Source: Hymenobacter sp. BT188 (GTDB lineage Bacteria > Bacteroidota > Bacteroidia > Cytophagales > Hymenobacteraceae). Taken from it: a DNA stretch of 64,000 nt. Every line of letters begins with the position of its first letter. Positions within the stretch are counted from its first letter, which is position 1. The position numbers and the translations under genes are program-made. Under the pieces are notes generated by a model. The model was not told the origin of the DNA. It was given only the letters and a program-made list of their open reading frames with translations, and searched no databases. The stretch lies in the NCBI RefSeq assembly GCF_014333585.1, contig NZ_JACSCW010000002.1:186001-250000 (forward strand), written 5' to 3'. Shown here one piece after another: positions 52,860 to 62,064 of the stretch.

Positions 52860-53273
52860 CTATTTAATCCACCGACTAGCTATCTGCGCAAAAAAGCCCC
52901 CAAGCAGTGCCCCAATGCCGTCACTGAGCAAATCCGACCACTCGCCGTGACGACCAAGGTTCATGCTGGATTGCAGAATCTCAATCAAACCGCCAAACAG
53001 CGTGCTTCCGATAATGACAAAGGTCATAGCCATAGCACGCAGCCCTGGAAAGCGACTTTGCCGTCGTAGCGAGAAAAAGGTGAGCACCGCCAATACCGCA
53101 AATACGAACGCGTGGGCAGCCGTGTCGAAGGAGAGCAGCTCCCAACTCGGCGTGACCGGCATATCCTTACTCGGGGTGAGGGTCAGGAGTAAAATGAATG
53201 CCGCCCACGTCCCCGGTAGGGCCACATAGGCCCGGCGCGGAGATGTAGGCGGCGCTGAAGTAGACACTGCCAA
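52860..53273 (-). CDS. VanZ-like membrane protein
   Basis: 137 residues with four hydrophobic helices. FDTAAHAFVFAVLAVLTFFSLR and LFGGLIEILQSSMNLGRHGEWSDLLSDGIGALLGG carry the conserved His, Glu and Asp of VanZ-like proteins. The function is unknown outside teicoplanin resistance. It follows gcvH closely. A -7-like box (53283-53276, TATTTTTG) ends 2 bases before the ATG; if used, translation would begin at the GTG (53267) or be leaderless. Confidence 0.82.
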   Translation of the reverse strand: MAVSTSAPPTSPRRAYVALPGTWAAFILLLTLTPSKDMPVTPSWELLSFDTAAHAFVFAVLAVLTFFSLRRQSRFPGLRAMAMTFVIIGSTLFGGLIEILQSSMNLGRHGEWSDLLSDGIGALLGGFFAQIASRWIK

Positions 53274-53275
53274 TG

Positions 53276-53283
53276 CAAAAATA
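53276..53283 (-). promoter_or_regulatory. -7-like box (TATTTTTG) at the gcvH-vanZ junction
   Basis: TAnnTTTG match in an AT-rich junction immediately before the VanZ-like ATG. It may be chance, since the junction is A-rich. Confidence 0.3.
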
Positions 53284-53285
53284 AA

Positions 53286-53666
53286 TTAAGCGCCTACAAG
53301 CTCACCGTACGCTTCAGCGGTCAGCAGCGCTTCTACTTCGGCGGGGTTAGCAACAGATATTTTAATAATCCAGCCGTCACCGTAAGGGTCAGAGTTAACG
53401 GTTTCGGGGCTGCCATCGAGGCGGCTGTTTATTTCCAATACGGTACCCGAAATAGGGCTAAATAGGTCGGAAACCGTTTTTACGGCTTCTACTGTTCCAA
53501 ACACCTCGTTTTGTGCTACCTCTTTGTCGAGGGTGTCAATGTCCACGTACACGATATCGCCAAGTTCTTTTTGGGCGTGATCGGTGATGCCAATGTAGGC
53601 TACGTCGCCTTCTATGCGCACCCACTCGTGCTCTTTGGTGTACTTCAGATTTTCGGGAAGATTCAT
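53286..53666 (-). CDS. gcvH: Glycine cleavage system H protein
   Basis: 126 residues from [20 protein letters not shown]; a Met three codons upstream is less usual. The lipoyl-attachment segment [18 protein letters not shown] contains the modified Lys, and [11 protein letters not shown] is the conserved C-terminal motif. It shuttles the aminomethyl group between the P and T proteins. The other gcv genes are not here; instead it sits in the ruvA-sprA-gcvH block. A -7 box TACTTTTG (53703-53696, minus) precedes it. Confidence 0.96.
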   Translation of the reverse strand: MNLPENLKYTKEHEWVRIEGDVAYIGITDHAQKELGDIVYVDIDTLDKEVAQNEVFGTVEAVKTVSDLFSPISGTVLEINSRLDGSPETVNSDPYGDGWIIKISVANPAEVEALLTAEAYGELVGA

Positions 53667-53695
53667 AGGGGACAAAATTGAAGAGGTAGAGACGG

Positions 53696-53703
53696 CAAAA
53701 GTA
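53696..53703 (-). promoter_or_regulatory. -7 box (TACTTTTG) of gcvH
   Basis: Exact TAnnTTTG on the minus strand, 30 bases before the gcvH ATG. It implies that gcvH can be read apart from sprA. Confidence 0.55.
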
Positions 53704-53791
53704 AGAGTTAAATGGTCAAATGGCCAGAATGGTTTTTCGTGCTAATCTGTTGTGTTCATGTGGGCCATTTAAAGCTTCAATTCTCAATAGA

Positions 53792-56700
53792 CTATTGCCC
53801 CAGGCTGTAGCGCAATTGGATACCGCCCTCGGTAGACGACGTTTTGAAGGCATTCTCTACCCGCGGATCTGAGATGTTGCGCGTAAAGAAGAACTGCAGA
53901 TTCAGACGCTGATTGAGCACATAATCAATAGTAGGGCGAAGCTGCACCTGCCGGTTGCCATTCGTAGTCAAGCTAACCGGGCGACCCAAGCTAGGGGGCT
54001 GACCAGAACTAGGGTCAACCACATCCAGAATAGTACGCTGAATGGTGGTGTTTTCGCGAATGGAAAGGTCGAGGCGGGCGGTCAACTCATTGTTGAGTAC
54101 GCGCTGATTATTACCCGATCCAAAGGGCAGCTTAAGCCCATTCGTGACGTAGCCAAAACCAATTACCAACTCTTGCGTGTGCAGTTCTGTGATTTGCGCA
54201 TTGGTCGTATTCAAACCAATATCACGCTCGGTGCGGTATTCCACCCGGCCCGTAACCTTCTCCAAGGTCTGGAAATCGACGCCAATCAGAGGGCTCAGTC
54301 GCTCAGCGATTGTTACTTGCCCAATGACGTAGTATGGAATGAACTGCTCCAGCCTGTTGATTTCAGTTGATAAATCTTCGGGCTCAAGTTTATTCTGGTA
54401 TTGGCTGGCTGTGCCGTAACTGCCTACGCTATAGATCGAACTATAAGCATGGCGCAGGGTAACGGAGCGGAAATAACGCTTCACGAAAGGCAACTCGGCC
54501 AACCCATTGTAGTCGATGCGCCAGTTGGGAATCGGTATTTTGAGGAAAGGAGTGAACTTCCCATCATTCGTATTACTCGATGACTTGCCACGATAAGCAT
54601 CCAGGAAAGCAGGCAAAAGCACGTCTTGCGAATTGTAGCCGTATGTGCCTTCGTTAGTATTAGCCGCCGTTAGCCGCTGCTGAATCGGCCCCCGGTTCTC
54701 TACAAATCGGTTAAAGGCTTTTGAAATAGTGCCATTAGCCGTCCGGTCGCCGAAGAAGGTTTGAATCGAAACAATGGACGTGCTGAAAGAGCCCGTGCCC
54801 AAGCGCTGGCGGCGTGCTAGCTCACCCGTGAAGTTGCCGTTGGTATCCTGAAGGGGCAACAGCGACACTGAGTCCACAGCCAAGCGGTAGAAGACATCTT
54901 CATTCTGTACTCTCTGCCAACGGGCATCCAAGCGAATGTTGAAGTCGCGGAAAGGCTCCAGCGCAGTCTGTACGGTGATGTTATCAGTTCGTAGCGAGCT
55001 GAGTGGCGTATTTAACAGGTCGCTACGCTGGGTATACCAGCCACGACTAGCCGCCCGGTCATAAAGCGCATCAAGGTCGTACTGACGGCCAAGCAGGAAC
55101 GGTACACCGGGCGCATCAAAGTCACTGTTCAAGCCAAAAAACTTGGTTCGGGGCAGGTAGCCTGGCAGTAAGGTGCCGTTGCTGAGCGTGTAAGTAAAGT
55201 TGATAGAGCGAGCAGTCATCAAGGAGCGTAACACTGCCTTCAGGAAGCGCAGCTCAGGCCCTTTGGCCGAATCGGCGGGGGCCGGAACGGCGCCATTGGC
55301 CTGCTGGGGGGCTTTTTGGGCGGCAGCGCGGGCCGTTGGCGGCGGCGCATTATTAATGATATTAAGGAAGCGCACTTTGTTGTACAGCTTCACCAAATCG
55401 ATGCGGCCGTTGGCGCTAAAGGCACCGTTGTTTTGAATGGTATTGCCCAAGTTGAGCGGGACGGTTGTTTCATCATTGGGGTCGGCTGGGTTTACTGGCG
55501 CCCGCAACGCAGTAGAAGCCGCCTGCCACGTGTAGTTAGCCTCGTAGCGCGTATCAGCGGTCAACCAGTCGGTAAGCGGGAACTTGTCTAGCGGCAGTCG
55601 GTAGGTTAGGGCAATGGTCTGGTTGAAGTTAGTGGTGCGGCCTCCTCTCTCAAACAGGTTTCGGCGAAGCAGCTCCCGGTTGCGTTTAGCCTCGGGGCTT
55701 TCGCCCAGTACACGGCCCGGACCTTCATCAATTACTCCGCGGTTGGTGGCGGTATAATCCAGAATAAGACTTTTGGTCAAATCCCATTTCAGGTCGTAGA
55801 TCCGGTTAAAGAAGAAGCTTTTCAGGAATACACCCGGAATCCCCTCCGTGGTTGGCACCTGACCAGGGATGAGCGTACGTTGGAGGAAACGCTCATTATA
55901 CCGTCTGTCCAGATCAGCGCGGAAGGCAAAGCGGCTGGGAGTCGGCGTGAAATTCAGTTCCTGAAAAATCTTCAGATACGGTGAGTCCAGCGCTTTGATG
56001 TTGGCCAGTGGGGTGTAATTCCGGGGCGTTGTCTGGTAGATGTAGGCCAGCGCGCCATTATAGGTGCGCGTAAAGTCGCGGTCCGTTACAATGTCGGTGT
56101 GGCGGCGCTCCGTGAGCGAATAGCTCAGGGCCAGATTCTCAACATCGTAGGGGCGCACCTTGCGCTCGGTGTTGGTGCGCTCTTTCCGCACATTGAGCAC
56201 GCTGATACTTTTGCTGCTGGTTTGGTCGATTACCTCTCTGCGGTAGTCCGAGCGCTGTTCCGCATTCTCAAACTTTTGGAGCGACTGCGTTAGCTCCGTA
56301 TCTGGGTCGAGCGGGTCAAACTTGGGTACGCGGCTTTCGGTCCCGGCCTGCAACAGTACAGGCACACGCAAAGCCAGCTTTTCCGGGAAGAACTTCTCGG
56401 CCGCGATTGTCGCGTTCAAATCGCCGCGGCTAATGTTGTCCAAAGAGCGTTGGCTGGGCCGGTCCTGCAAGCCACCAAAGCCCACCGATGTGAAGCTGCC
56501 CGTAGCCGTGATATTAGCCAGATCGGCCAGCTTGGTATTGAAGCGAGCAGTAGCGGCGTAGCCCGACTCACGGTCGAAGTCAAATACGCGGAATTCATCG
56601 GCCCATAAGCAGACAGACTTAGGAGCATTGTCGTCGGTGGGGTTCAGAATACCAATCATTGCCCCCTGTACTGCACTGAAATCGGGGTTACCCACAATCG

Positions 56701-59700
56701 TAATTTGAGCCTCTACCCCGTTCTGACCAATGACAGTTTTTACAAACGGCACATTGAACGCCACGCCGGCCGCATTACGCTCCGCTTTGGCATCGATGAA
56801 CTGCTGCAAAGAGATCTGAACCTCATTTTCTAAAGGCCAGATATCGCGCTGACCCGAGAGGCCGGGACGGGTTAATTTCAGGGGAACAGAGTATTCGTAG
56901 TAGTTCTGAGTATAGTCGGTGCCGATGCGGATAAAGCCGCGTACCTGACCATCCTGAATGCTTTGGTCCTGGCTTTCGGCGTGCAAGAACAAGCGCAGTT
57001 GCTTGTAGCGCAGCATATTGATGCTGATGTTCTTATACGCTGCCTTGCCATAGCCATCGCGCAGGCCTTCCACACACAAGCGTAAAGACTGCTCATTCTG
57101 CTGACGATTCACTGTGCTGGAGCCGTATTCGCGGTCACGCTCGATGCCGGGGGGCAAAACGTACGGAATCTGGTCGGCGCCCGCAGCCAGGCCGTTCTCT
57201 TCTAGGCTTACCGTAGAGATGTCAAAAGCATCGGCATCGGTATCCGTGTTGATATTCGGGCGGCCGGGCTCAGCAATGGTGGTCAGAAAACGGCGCCACT
57301 GGTTGGCTACAAATTGAAGCTGCACCAAGCGCAATACCGCGGGCTGCTGCCACTGGGTCATGTACATGCGCACAAAGCGGATGGATTTGAACCCAAACGG
57401 CTGCCCGTTCTGAGTGCCACGCACCGCCGAATACTGACGCACCGGCACCCGGAACTGATACCATGATACGTCGTTGCCGTTTCTTTGTGTAGTGATTTTG
57501 TCGATGATGTAGTTCTGGCCTACCGCTAACTGGCCCGGCTGGAGCCGAATGCGATACTCGTAGTAGCGCTCTTGGTCTGAAATAGCATTGTCGCGGTTAA
57601 GGTCTTCCTTGTCGGGGAAGGCGCTGGAGCTCTGCTGGGCGTCGCCGTTCGAGTTGCCCTCCATACCGTTGAAATTCTTGTAGCGACCCAGAATCTTTAC
57701 GTCGCGGCCAGCCGAGTTGTAATAGCCATCGAGGTGATGGCGAAAGTTGTCGGCGGAGGGGTCAGCGAACTGAGAGTACACGCCTTGGAAGAATGTTTTC
57801 TCATCCGTATCGTTAAAACCATCCAGACCAATGTCCTGCAACTCGCGCCCGCCGGGAGCCGAGCTAAAGGCATCGGTAATAAACTGCTGGCGCGTTACCC
57901 GGCCCCAGATGCCCTGCTGCGCATCGGCATTCGTAATGCTGGCGCCATCAGGCAGGCCGTTCTCAAACTCGTGCCGTCCGTCCTTGAGCACATCTTCCGA
58001 CACCGACCCTAGGTTCAGATACAAATCACCGCCTGTAGTGTTGTTCTGGGGGGCATTTTCGGAGTCGTTGATCTGTCCGTTGGGCCCAGCAATGAAAGGG
58101 TCCATCAGCCAAAACTCCAGATACTCTACGTTGGCGTTGTCGAAGTCCGTATCGAAGGTGATTTCCCGGCTGATACCACCATATCGCGCAGCATTGGCCG
58201 TTGGCGCTTGGTTAGCAAACTTGCGCTCATCGGTTGTTGATACTTCCGGCGTGTAGTTATATTGGCCCCGCTCGCCCGGATAATACGCCATGTCAAAGCT
58301 GAACTCGAAGCTGTTGCCGGTAGCACCTAAGTCGCGGTTGGGGAAAATCTCGCTCCGCTCAATACCACGCGTGTAGTGGTTACTCAGACTTGGGTCGTTG
58401 CTGGAAATGTTCTGCGGCTTGCTCTGCCCGCTCGTGTAATAGGTCTGATCAATAGTGTACCAAGCCAGCTTAGCCCGTCGGTATGCTGACGACAATCCAT
58501 CCGGATTTGCCCCCTGCAAAGGCAGTGGCGTAGCAGCCAGACGCCAGGCAATGTTTCCATTAAGGCCACCTAGCGAATAAGGAGTGCGGGCCGTTTCGAA
58601 GTCGTCGATGTAGGAAACGCCGTTTTCGCCGCGGCCCAGCTGCGAGCGGCCCGGTACCAGTCGCGCAAACTCACCGCTGAATGCTACCGAAGAAGGCTCC
58701 TTCGTGGCTATCAGCGGCAGCATATCCAAGTACTTGGTGAGCACACGCGAGTCGCGGCGCATGTTCACGTCGAGGCCGTAGATGGTATTATTACCTGGTT
58801 CGTCGCCGATGCTGACGCGGTTGATTCCGGGTGCCTGATTTTCGCGCAGATGCAGCACCGTGGCACCAAAGTTTATATCTTGGTTCAGGCGATAATCGAA
58901 GCGGGCACCCACCAACCGGCGCGGCTGAATCTGCACTACAGCGTCTTTCTCAAATTCTACCCGCAGTTCGTTGGCAGAGTTCAGGTAGCTAGGATTGAGA
59001 ATCTTGACCTTCGCCTGATCATAGAAAACCTGATAGTCGCGACCTTCTTCCAGCAAAGTGCTACCCGAGCGCACTCGCACCGAGCCCGGTGCTACCCGAA
59101 TACCGGGCAAAGCAATTTCGTCGGTGGCCGTGGCTTGGAAGCGCCCTTTGAGAAAGAACTTATCCTTTACCTGCACCTGCTGGGCATCGCTTTGCACCTG
59201 CGTATACAATTCATTGTACACGTATTTCTCAATCAGGGCAGTCTCAGTAGGAGTGAACTGGGCTTGTAAATAACTGCCAAAGGGCTCTACCACTGGAAAG
59301 ATGATCTTGCCTTGTTCCGGGTCGATGGTAATGCCGGAAATGAAGTCGAAGTTGCCGTCGGGATTCTGGTCGTTGTTGGGGTTTACGTTATCCAAGTTCA
59401 GCACCTCAATTAAAGGGCGGTTGGCAATCCGCTCACCTTCCTTCAGTGAAATCAAATCGACACCCGTCTGGTCATCTTTATAGATTACCTGAAGCTGAAA
59501 GTTGTCGCGGTTGAGCTGGCTGGCATTAAGAGGATAGACGTTTTTCATCATCAAATCCCAAGTAGGCAGGTTGCCGCTGACCAAGTTCGGATTGCTTGGA
59601 TTCGCGGCCGGATTGGCTAAACCCACCCCGGGGTTGGTGGCCTTCAGCATTTTCAGGAAAATCACTTCATCCTGCCGAACGTTCGCGTAATCCTCTACCA

Positions 59701-61222
59701 ACTCACCTACTTTGTATACCTCACCGTTATAAAGGTATTCGTATGACACGCCCAACACCTGCTCCGGCAGCAGCGCGGTATTTAGGCTTAAATAACCAAG
59801 TTGGGCATTAAACGTGTACTCGCGTGGGTCCAGTTTACGGGCCCTAACACGCTCAAAATCAACTGTTTTTTCCAGATTCAGGCCGGCCAGGAAGTTATCC
59901 ACGGTTAGCTCGCCGCGGGCTTGGGCGCCGCCATTCGCTAGCGCGTTGAATTCACTGTTGGCGTTGTTCGTGGCAACTACACGCGGACTAGGGTTCTGAA
60001 ACTGCTGTCGATACACGCGCGTCGGCTCAGCCAAGTCCATCAGCGTCACCACGTTGCGTAGGTTATCTGTGGTGCGGTTGTCGTTGGTCACGTACACCTC
60101 CAGGCGCCGGATCTCAATACCCGACTGTACCGTAGGCAAGTTGCGCAGCGCCGCATCGTAGCGCTCGCGGAAAAAATGCGACAGGAAAAAATGCCGGTCG
60201 CGTTCGTATTGGCTGGCCTTTAATTCAAATATGCGACTCTGGGCTCCATTTTGTACCCGTACTTCATCGGCAGTGCCACGCAGGGTACTGGCCACGGCCG
60301 TTATGCCCAACTTACCAAACTGTAGCTGGGTCTTGATACCGAACAAATTTTGCCCCCCCTGCACCAAGGAGTTATTCAACGGTAAGCTCACGTTGCCCAA
60401 CTCCACCTTGCGGATAATATCGGTTTCGTAGCCCGTATAATCGAGCTTCATGTTGTTCTCGAAATCGAAGGCCGCTTTCGTGTCGTAGTTGAACGTGAGG
60501 CGCAGCTTTTCCCCGATTTGCCCCGTCACGTTGAGGTTCAGGTTCTGATCATATTCGAAGTCGCCTACGCGCTGCTGACGTAGCGTAAGCGCGGGGTTAC
60601 GGTTGCGGTTGAAGCGTGCCCCAGCCCGCAAAGTCACGGCACCCTGGGGCTTGATATCCACGTAGCTGCCGCCAAAAATGCGGTCCGCAATAGGACCCAG
60701 GTAGATGCGCGGAATAAGGCGGCGCGAGCCCGTTACACTTTCCCCATCCAAGCCGGCCGAGCGTGTACGGAAATAGTCGCGTACCACTCGCTGCTGCTGA
60801 TAGCGCGAGTATTCCTCAAAGCTGACGCGGGTCGGGTCACGAAAATCAATGTCAGACCCGATGCTCTCCCGGATATCATAGTTCTGAAGGCTGTCATCGG
60901 GTGTTACCTCCACATTCACGTTGGAAGGCAAATCCAGCAGTAGCGGCGACCGGCGGCGCTGGGGCGAAAGGGGAGAGCCGATCCGGTCCTGGGGGGCAAT
61001 TTTGGGCCGCCGGCTAGAGCGGTAAATGCTCGTGTCGGGCAGAATGGTGCGCGGCGTATCAGGTACTATGGCCAAAGCCGACCGGCTAGCCACCGGCAAC
61101 CAGCTCCAAAGCTGGCGCAGGGCAAACGGGTGGGCTCCGGTAGGTTCAGCCTGCGATAACCAAGTCAGCAATGAAGCGACAACGACTATAGAGGCGGCGA
61201 GAGACTTCTTACCGTGGGTCAA
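53792..61222 (-). CDS. sprA: SprA/Sov, outer-membrane channel of the type IX secretion system
   Basis: 2476 residues, the expected giant size. Signal peptide MTHGKKSLAASIVVVASLLT. Two SprA N-type regions follow, with hallmark segments FRDPTRVSFEEYSRYQQQRV, GSYVDIKPQGAVTLRAGARF, LTFNYDTKAAFDFENNMKLD, SVAFSGEFARLVPGRSQLGR then YIDDFETARTPYSL. The C-terminal barrel ends GIQLRYSLGQ. SprA is the 36-strand pore through which sorting-domain proteins leave the cell, such as the metalloprotease at 28.7 kb. Several GGGGGGC words lie inside (55304, 57147, 58046, 60349, 60989), read as APQ, LPPG or GGQN. Confidence 0.97.
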   Translation of the reverse strand: MTHGKKSLAASIVVVASLLTWLSQAEPTGAHPFALRQLWSWLPVASRSALAIVPDTPRTILPDTSIYRSSRRPKIAPQDRIGSPLSPQRRRSPLLLDLPSNVNVEVTPDDSLQNYDIRESIGSDIDFRDPTRVSFEEYSRYQQQRVVRDYFRTRSAGLDGESVTGSRRLIPRIYLGPIADRIFGGSYVDIKPQGAVTLRAGARFNRNRNPALTLRQQRVGDFEYDQNLNLNVTGQIGEKLRLTFNYDTKAAFDFENNMKLDYTGYETDIIRKVELGNVSLPLNNSLVQGGQNLFGIKTQLQFGKLGITAVASTLRGTADEVRVQNGAQSRIFELKASQYERDRHFFLSHFFRERYDAALRNLPTVQSGIEIRRLEVYVTNDNRTTDNLRNVVTLMDLAEPTRVYRQQFQNPSPRVVATNNANSEFNALANGGAQARGELTVDNFLAGLNLEKTVDFERVRARKLDPREYTFNAQLGYLSLNTALLPEQVLGVSYEYLYNGEVYKVGELVEDYANVRQDEVIFLKMLKATNPGVGLANPAANPSNPNLVSGNLPTWDLMMKNVYPLNASQLNRDNFQLQVIYKDDQTGVDLISLKEGERIANRPLIEVLNLDNVNPNNDQNPDGNFDFISGITIDPEQGKIIFPVVEPFGSYLQAQFTPTETALIEKYVYNELYTQVQSDAQQVQVKDKFFLKGRFQATATDEIALPGIRVAPGSVRVRSGSTLLEEGRDYQVFYDQAKVKILNPSYLNSANELRVEFEKDAVVQIQPRRLVGARFDYRLNQDINFGATVLHLRENQAPGINRVSIGDEPGNNTIYGLDVNMRRDSRVLTKYLDMLPLIATKEPSSVAFSGEFARLVPGRSQLGRGENGVSYIDDFETARTPYSLGGLNGNIAWRLAATPLPLQGANPDGLSSAYRRAKLAWYTIDQTYYTSGQSKPQNISSNDPSLSNHYTRGIERSEIFPNRDLGATGNSFEFSFDMAYYPGERGQYNYTPEVSTTDERKFANQAPTANAARYGGISREITFDTDFDNANVEYLEFWLMDPFIAGPNGQINDSENAPQNNTTGGDLYLNLGSVSEDVLKDGRHEFENGLPDGASITNADAQQGIWGRVTRQQFITDAFSSAPGGRELQDIGLDGFNDTDEKTFFQGVYSQFADPSADNFRHHLDGYYNSAGRDVKILGRYKNFNGMEGNSNGDAQQSSSAFPDKEDLNRDNAISDQERYYEYRIRLQPGQLAVGQNYIIDKITTQRNGNDVSWYQFRVPVRQYSAVRGTQNGQPFGFKSIRFVRMYMTQWQQPAVLRLVQLQFVANQWRRFLTTIAEPGRPNINTDTDADAFDISTVSLEENGLAAGADQIPYVLPPGIERDREYGSSTVNRQQNEQSLRLCVEGLRDGYGKAAYKNISINMLRYKQLRLFLHAESQDQSIQDGQVRGFIRIGTDYTQNYYEYSVPLKLTRPGLSGQRDIWPLENEVQISLQQFIDAKAERNAAGVAFNVPFVKTVIGQNGVEAQITIVGNPDFSAVQGAMIGILNPTDDNAPKSVCLWADEFRVFDFDRESGYAATARFNTKLADLANITATGSFTSVGFGGLQDRPSQRSLDNISRGDLNATIAAEKFFPEKLALRVPVLLQAGTESRVPKFDPLDPDTELTQSLQKFENAEQRSDYRREVIDQTSSKSISVLNVRKERTNTERKVRPYDVENLALSYSLTERRHTDIVTDRDFTRTYNGALAYIYQTTPRNYTPLANIKALDSPYLKIFQELNFTPTPSRFAFRADLDRRYNERFLQRTLIPGQVPTTEGIPGVFLKSFFFNRIYDLKWDLTKSLILDYTATNRGVIDEGPGRVLGESPEAKRNRELLRRNLFERGGRTTNFNQTIALTYRLPLDKFPLTDWLTADTRYEANYTWQAASTALRAPVNPADPNDETTVPLNLGNTIQNNGAFSANGRIDLVKLYNKVRFLNIINNAPPPTARAAAQKAPQQANGAVPAPADSAKGPELRFLKAVLRSLMTARSINFTYTLSNGTLLPGYLPRTKFFGLNSDFDAPGVPFLLGRQYDLDALYDRAASRGWYTQRSDLLNTPLSSLRTDNITVQTALEPFRDFNIRLDARWQRVQNEDVFYRLAVDSVSLLPLQDTNGNFTGELARRQRLGTGSFSTSIVSIQTFFGDRTANGTISKAFNRFVENRGPIQQRLTAANTNEGTYGYNSQDVLLPAFLDAYRGKSSSNTNDGKFTPFLKIPIPNWRIDYNGLAELPFVKRYFRSVTLRHAYSSIYSVGSYGTASQYQNKLEPEDLSTEINRLEQFIPYYVIGQVTIAERLSPLIGVDFQTLEKVTGRVEYRTERDIGLNTTNAQITELHTQELVIGFGYVTNGLKLPFGSGNNQRVLNNELTARLDLSIRENTTIQRTILDVVDPSSGQPPSLGRPVSLTTNGNRQVQLRPTIDYVLNQRLNLQFFFTRNISDPRVENAFKTSSTEGGIQLRYSLGQ

Positions 61223-61266
61223 GGGAGACTAAAAAAGACGGGCAGGTGAGCAGCCGGAGAGTAAAC

Positions 61267-61872
61267 CTAATTCGACTTCAAGGCAAATTTAATCAATTCC
61301 TCCACGCTCAGGTCATTACCGTGACGGTGCTGGATTGTCTCCAGTGTTTTTTCCGCCGCCGACCGGGCAAATCCTAACGTGACTAGAGCGGCTAACGCTT
61401 CGCTGCGGTTGGTATTGTGCGCTCGCGCTAAGGGTACTGTATCGATGCCGGCTTTAGCCAATAATTCGTCTTTCCGTAGCTTGTCTTTTAGCTCCAGCAC
61501 CACTCGCTGAGCCGTTTTTGGGCCTACTCCCTTGATGCTTTGAATAGAGCGCACGTCCTCCTGAATGATGGCCTGCCGGATGGCCCCCACGCCCATGCTC
61601 GATACCATCACGATGCCCGTGCCCGGACCAATACCTGAAACCGAAATCAGCAGCATAAACAGCACTTTTTCGTTCGGATCGAGGAAGCCGTAGAGAGCCT
61701 GTATGTCTTCCTTGATGTGCTGGTAAGTGTAGATTTTTGCTTTTTCGCCTTCGGCGGGGAGCTTCGAATAAGTAGCCAGTGAAATCCTTACCTCATAGCC
61801 CACACCGCTCACATCCATAATGGCTAAAGCAGGGTCTTTGTAGGCAAGGGTACCATCGAGATAGGCAATCAT
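61267..61872 (-). CDS. ruvA: Holliday junction DNA helicase subunit RuvA
   Basis: 201 residues. Domain I starts MIAYLDGTLAYKDPALAIMD and includes YTYQHIKEDIQALYGFLD. Domain II has the two helix-hairpin-helix motifs (LISVSGIGPGTGIVMVSSMG and SIKGVGPKTAQRVVLELKDK). Domain III is the C-terminal UBA-like helix bundle (ALAALVTLGFARSAAEKTLE). RuvA binds the junction and loads RuvB. It lies 44 bases upstream of sprA on the same strand; ruvA next to sprA is a recurring arrangement in Bacteroidota. Confidence 0.97.
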   Translation of the reverse strand: MIAYLDGTLAYKDPALAIMDVSGVGYEVRISLATYSKLPAEGEKAKIYTYQHIKEDIQALYGFLDPNEKVLFMLLISVSGIGPGTGIVMVSSMGVGAIRQAIIQEDVRSIQSIKGVGPKTAQRVVLELKDKLRKDELLAKAGIDTVPLARAHNTNRSEALAALVTLGFARSAAEKTLETIQHRHGNDLSVEELIKFALKSN

Positions 61873-61892
61873 AAAAAGGGATTGAGTTTAAG

Positions 61893-61932
61893 ATTTGTGT
61901 GTTGAAAGATGCTATCGTCTCAACACACAAAT
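61893..61932. other. Hairpin between maeB and ruvA
   Basis: 13-bp perfect arms ATTTGTGTGTTGA / TCAACACACAAAT with a 14-base loop, and no T tract. It could stabilise a 3' end or be a weak terminator of maeB. Confidence 0.4.
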
Positions 61933-62031
61933 AGTAAGTTAATGTCTCCTTATAAGCAAAATAATTTAGTTGTTAACCAATAAAATTAGCAAGAGAACCT
62001 GCTCATAATTGGCTAAGATATCTAAATCATG

Positions 62032-62064
62032 CTCAGACTTATAACGGTTTATTATAAGTCTGAG
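62032..62064. repeat. Inverted repeat over the maeB stop codon
   Basis: 13-bp arms CTCAGACTTATAA / TTATAAGTCTGAG with a 7-base loop, spanning the TAA at 62041-62039 and the last codons of maeB. No T tract; possibly an RNA 3'-end structure. Confidence 0.4.

Larger units (their letters stand above)
740..55315. repeat. Dispersed DNA word CTGGGGGGCTTT (11 exact copies)
   Basis: Exact copies start at 740 and 760 (inverted pair, terminator), 14525 and 14544 (inverted pair, terminator), 21361, 28073, 30453, 31405, 34727, 52111 and 55304. Near copies keeping GGGGGGCTTT are at about 4863, 7139, 9221, 24558, 26250, 42338 and 63321. Single copies have no pairing arm and are not terminators; five of the exact ones lie inside genes and mostly code KAPQ. 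Confidence 0.85.
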
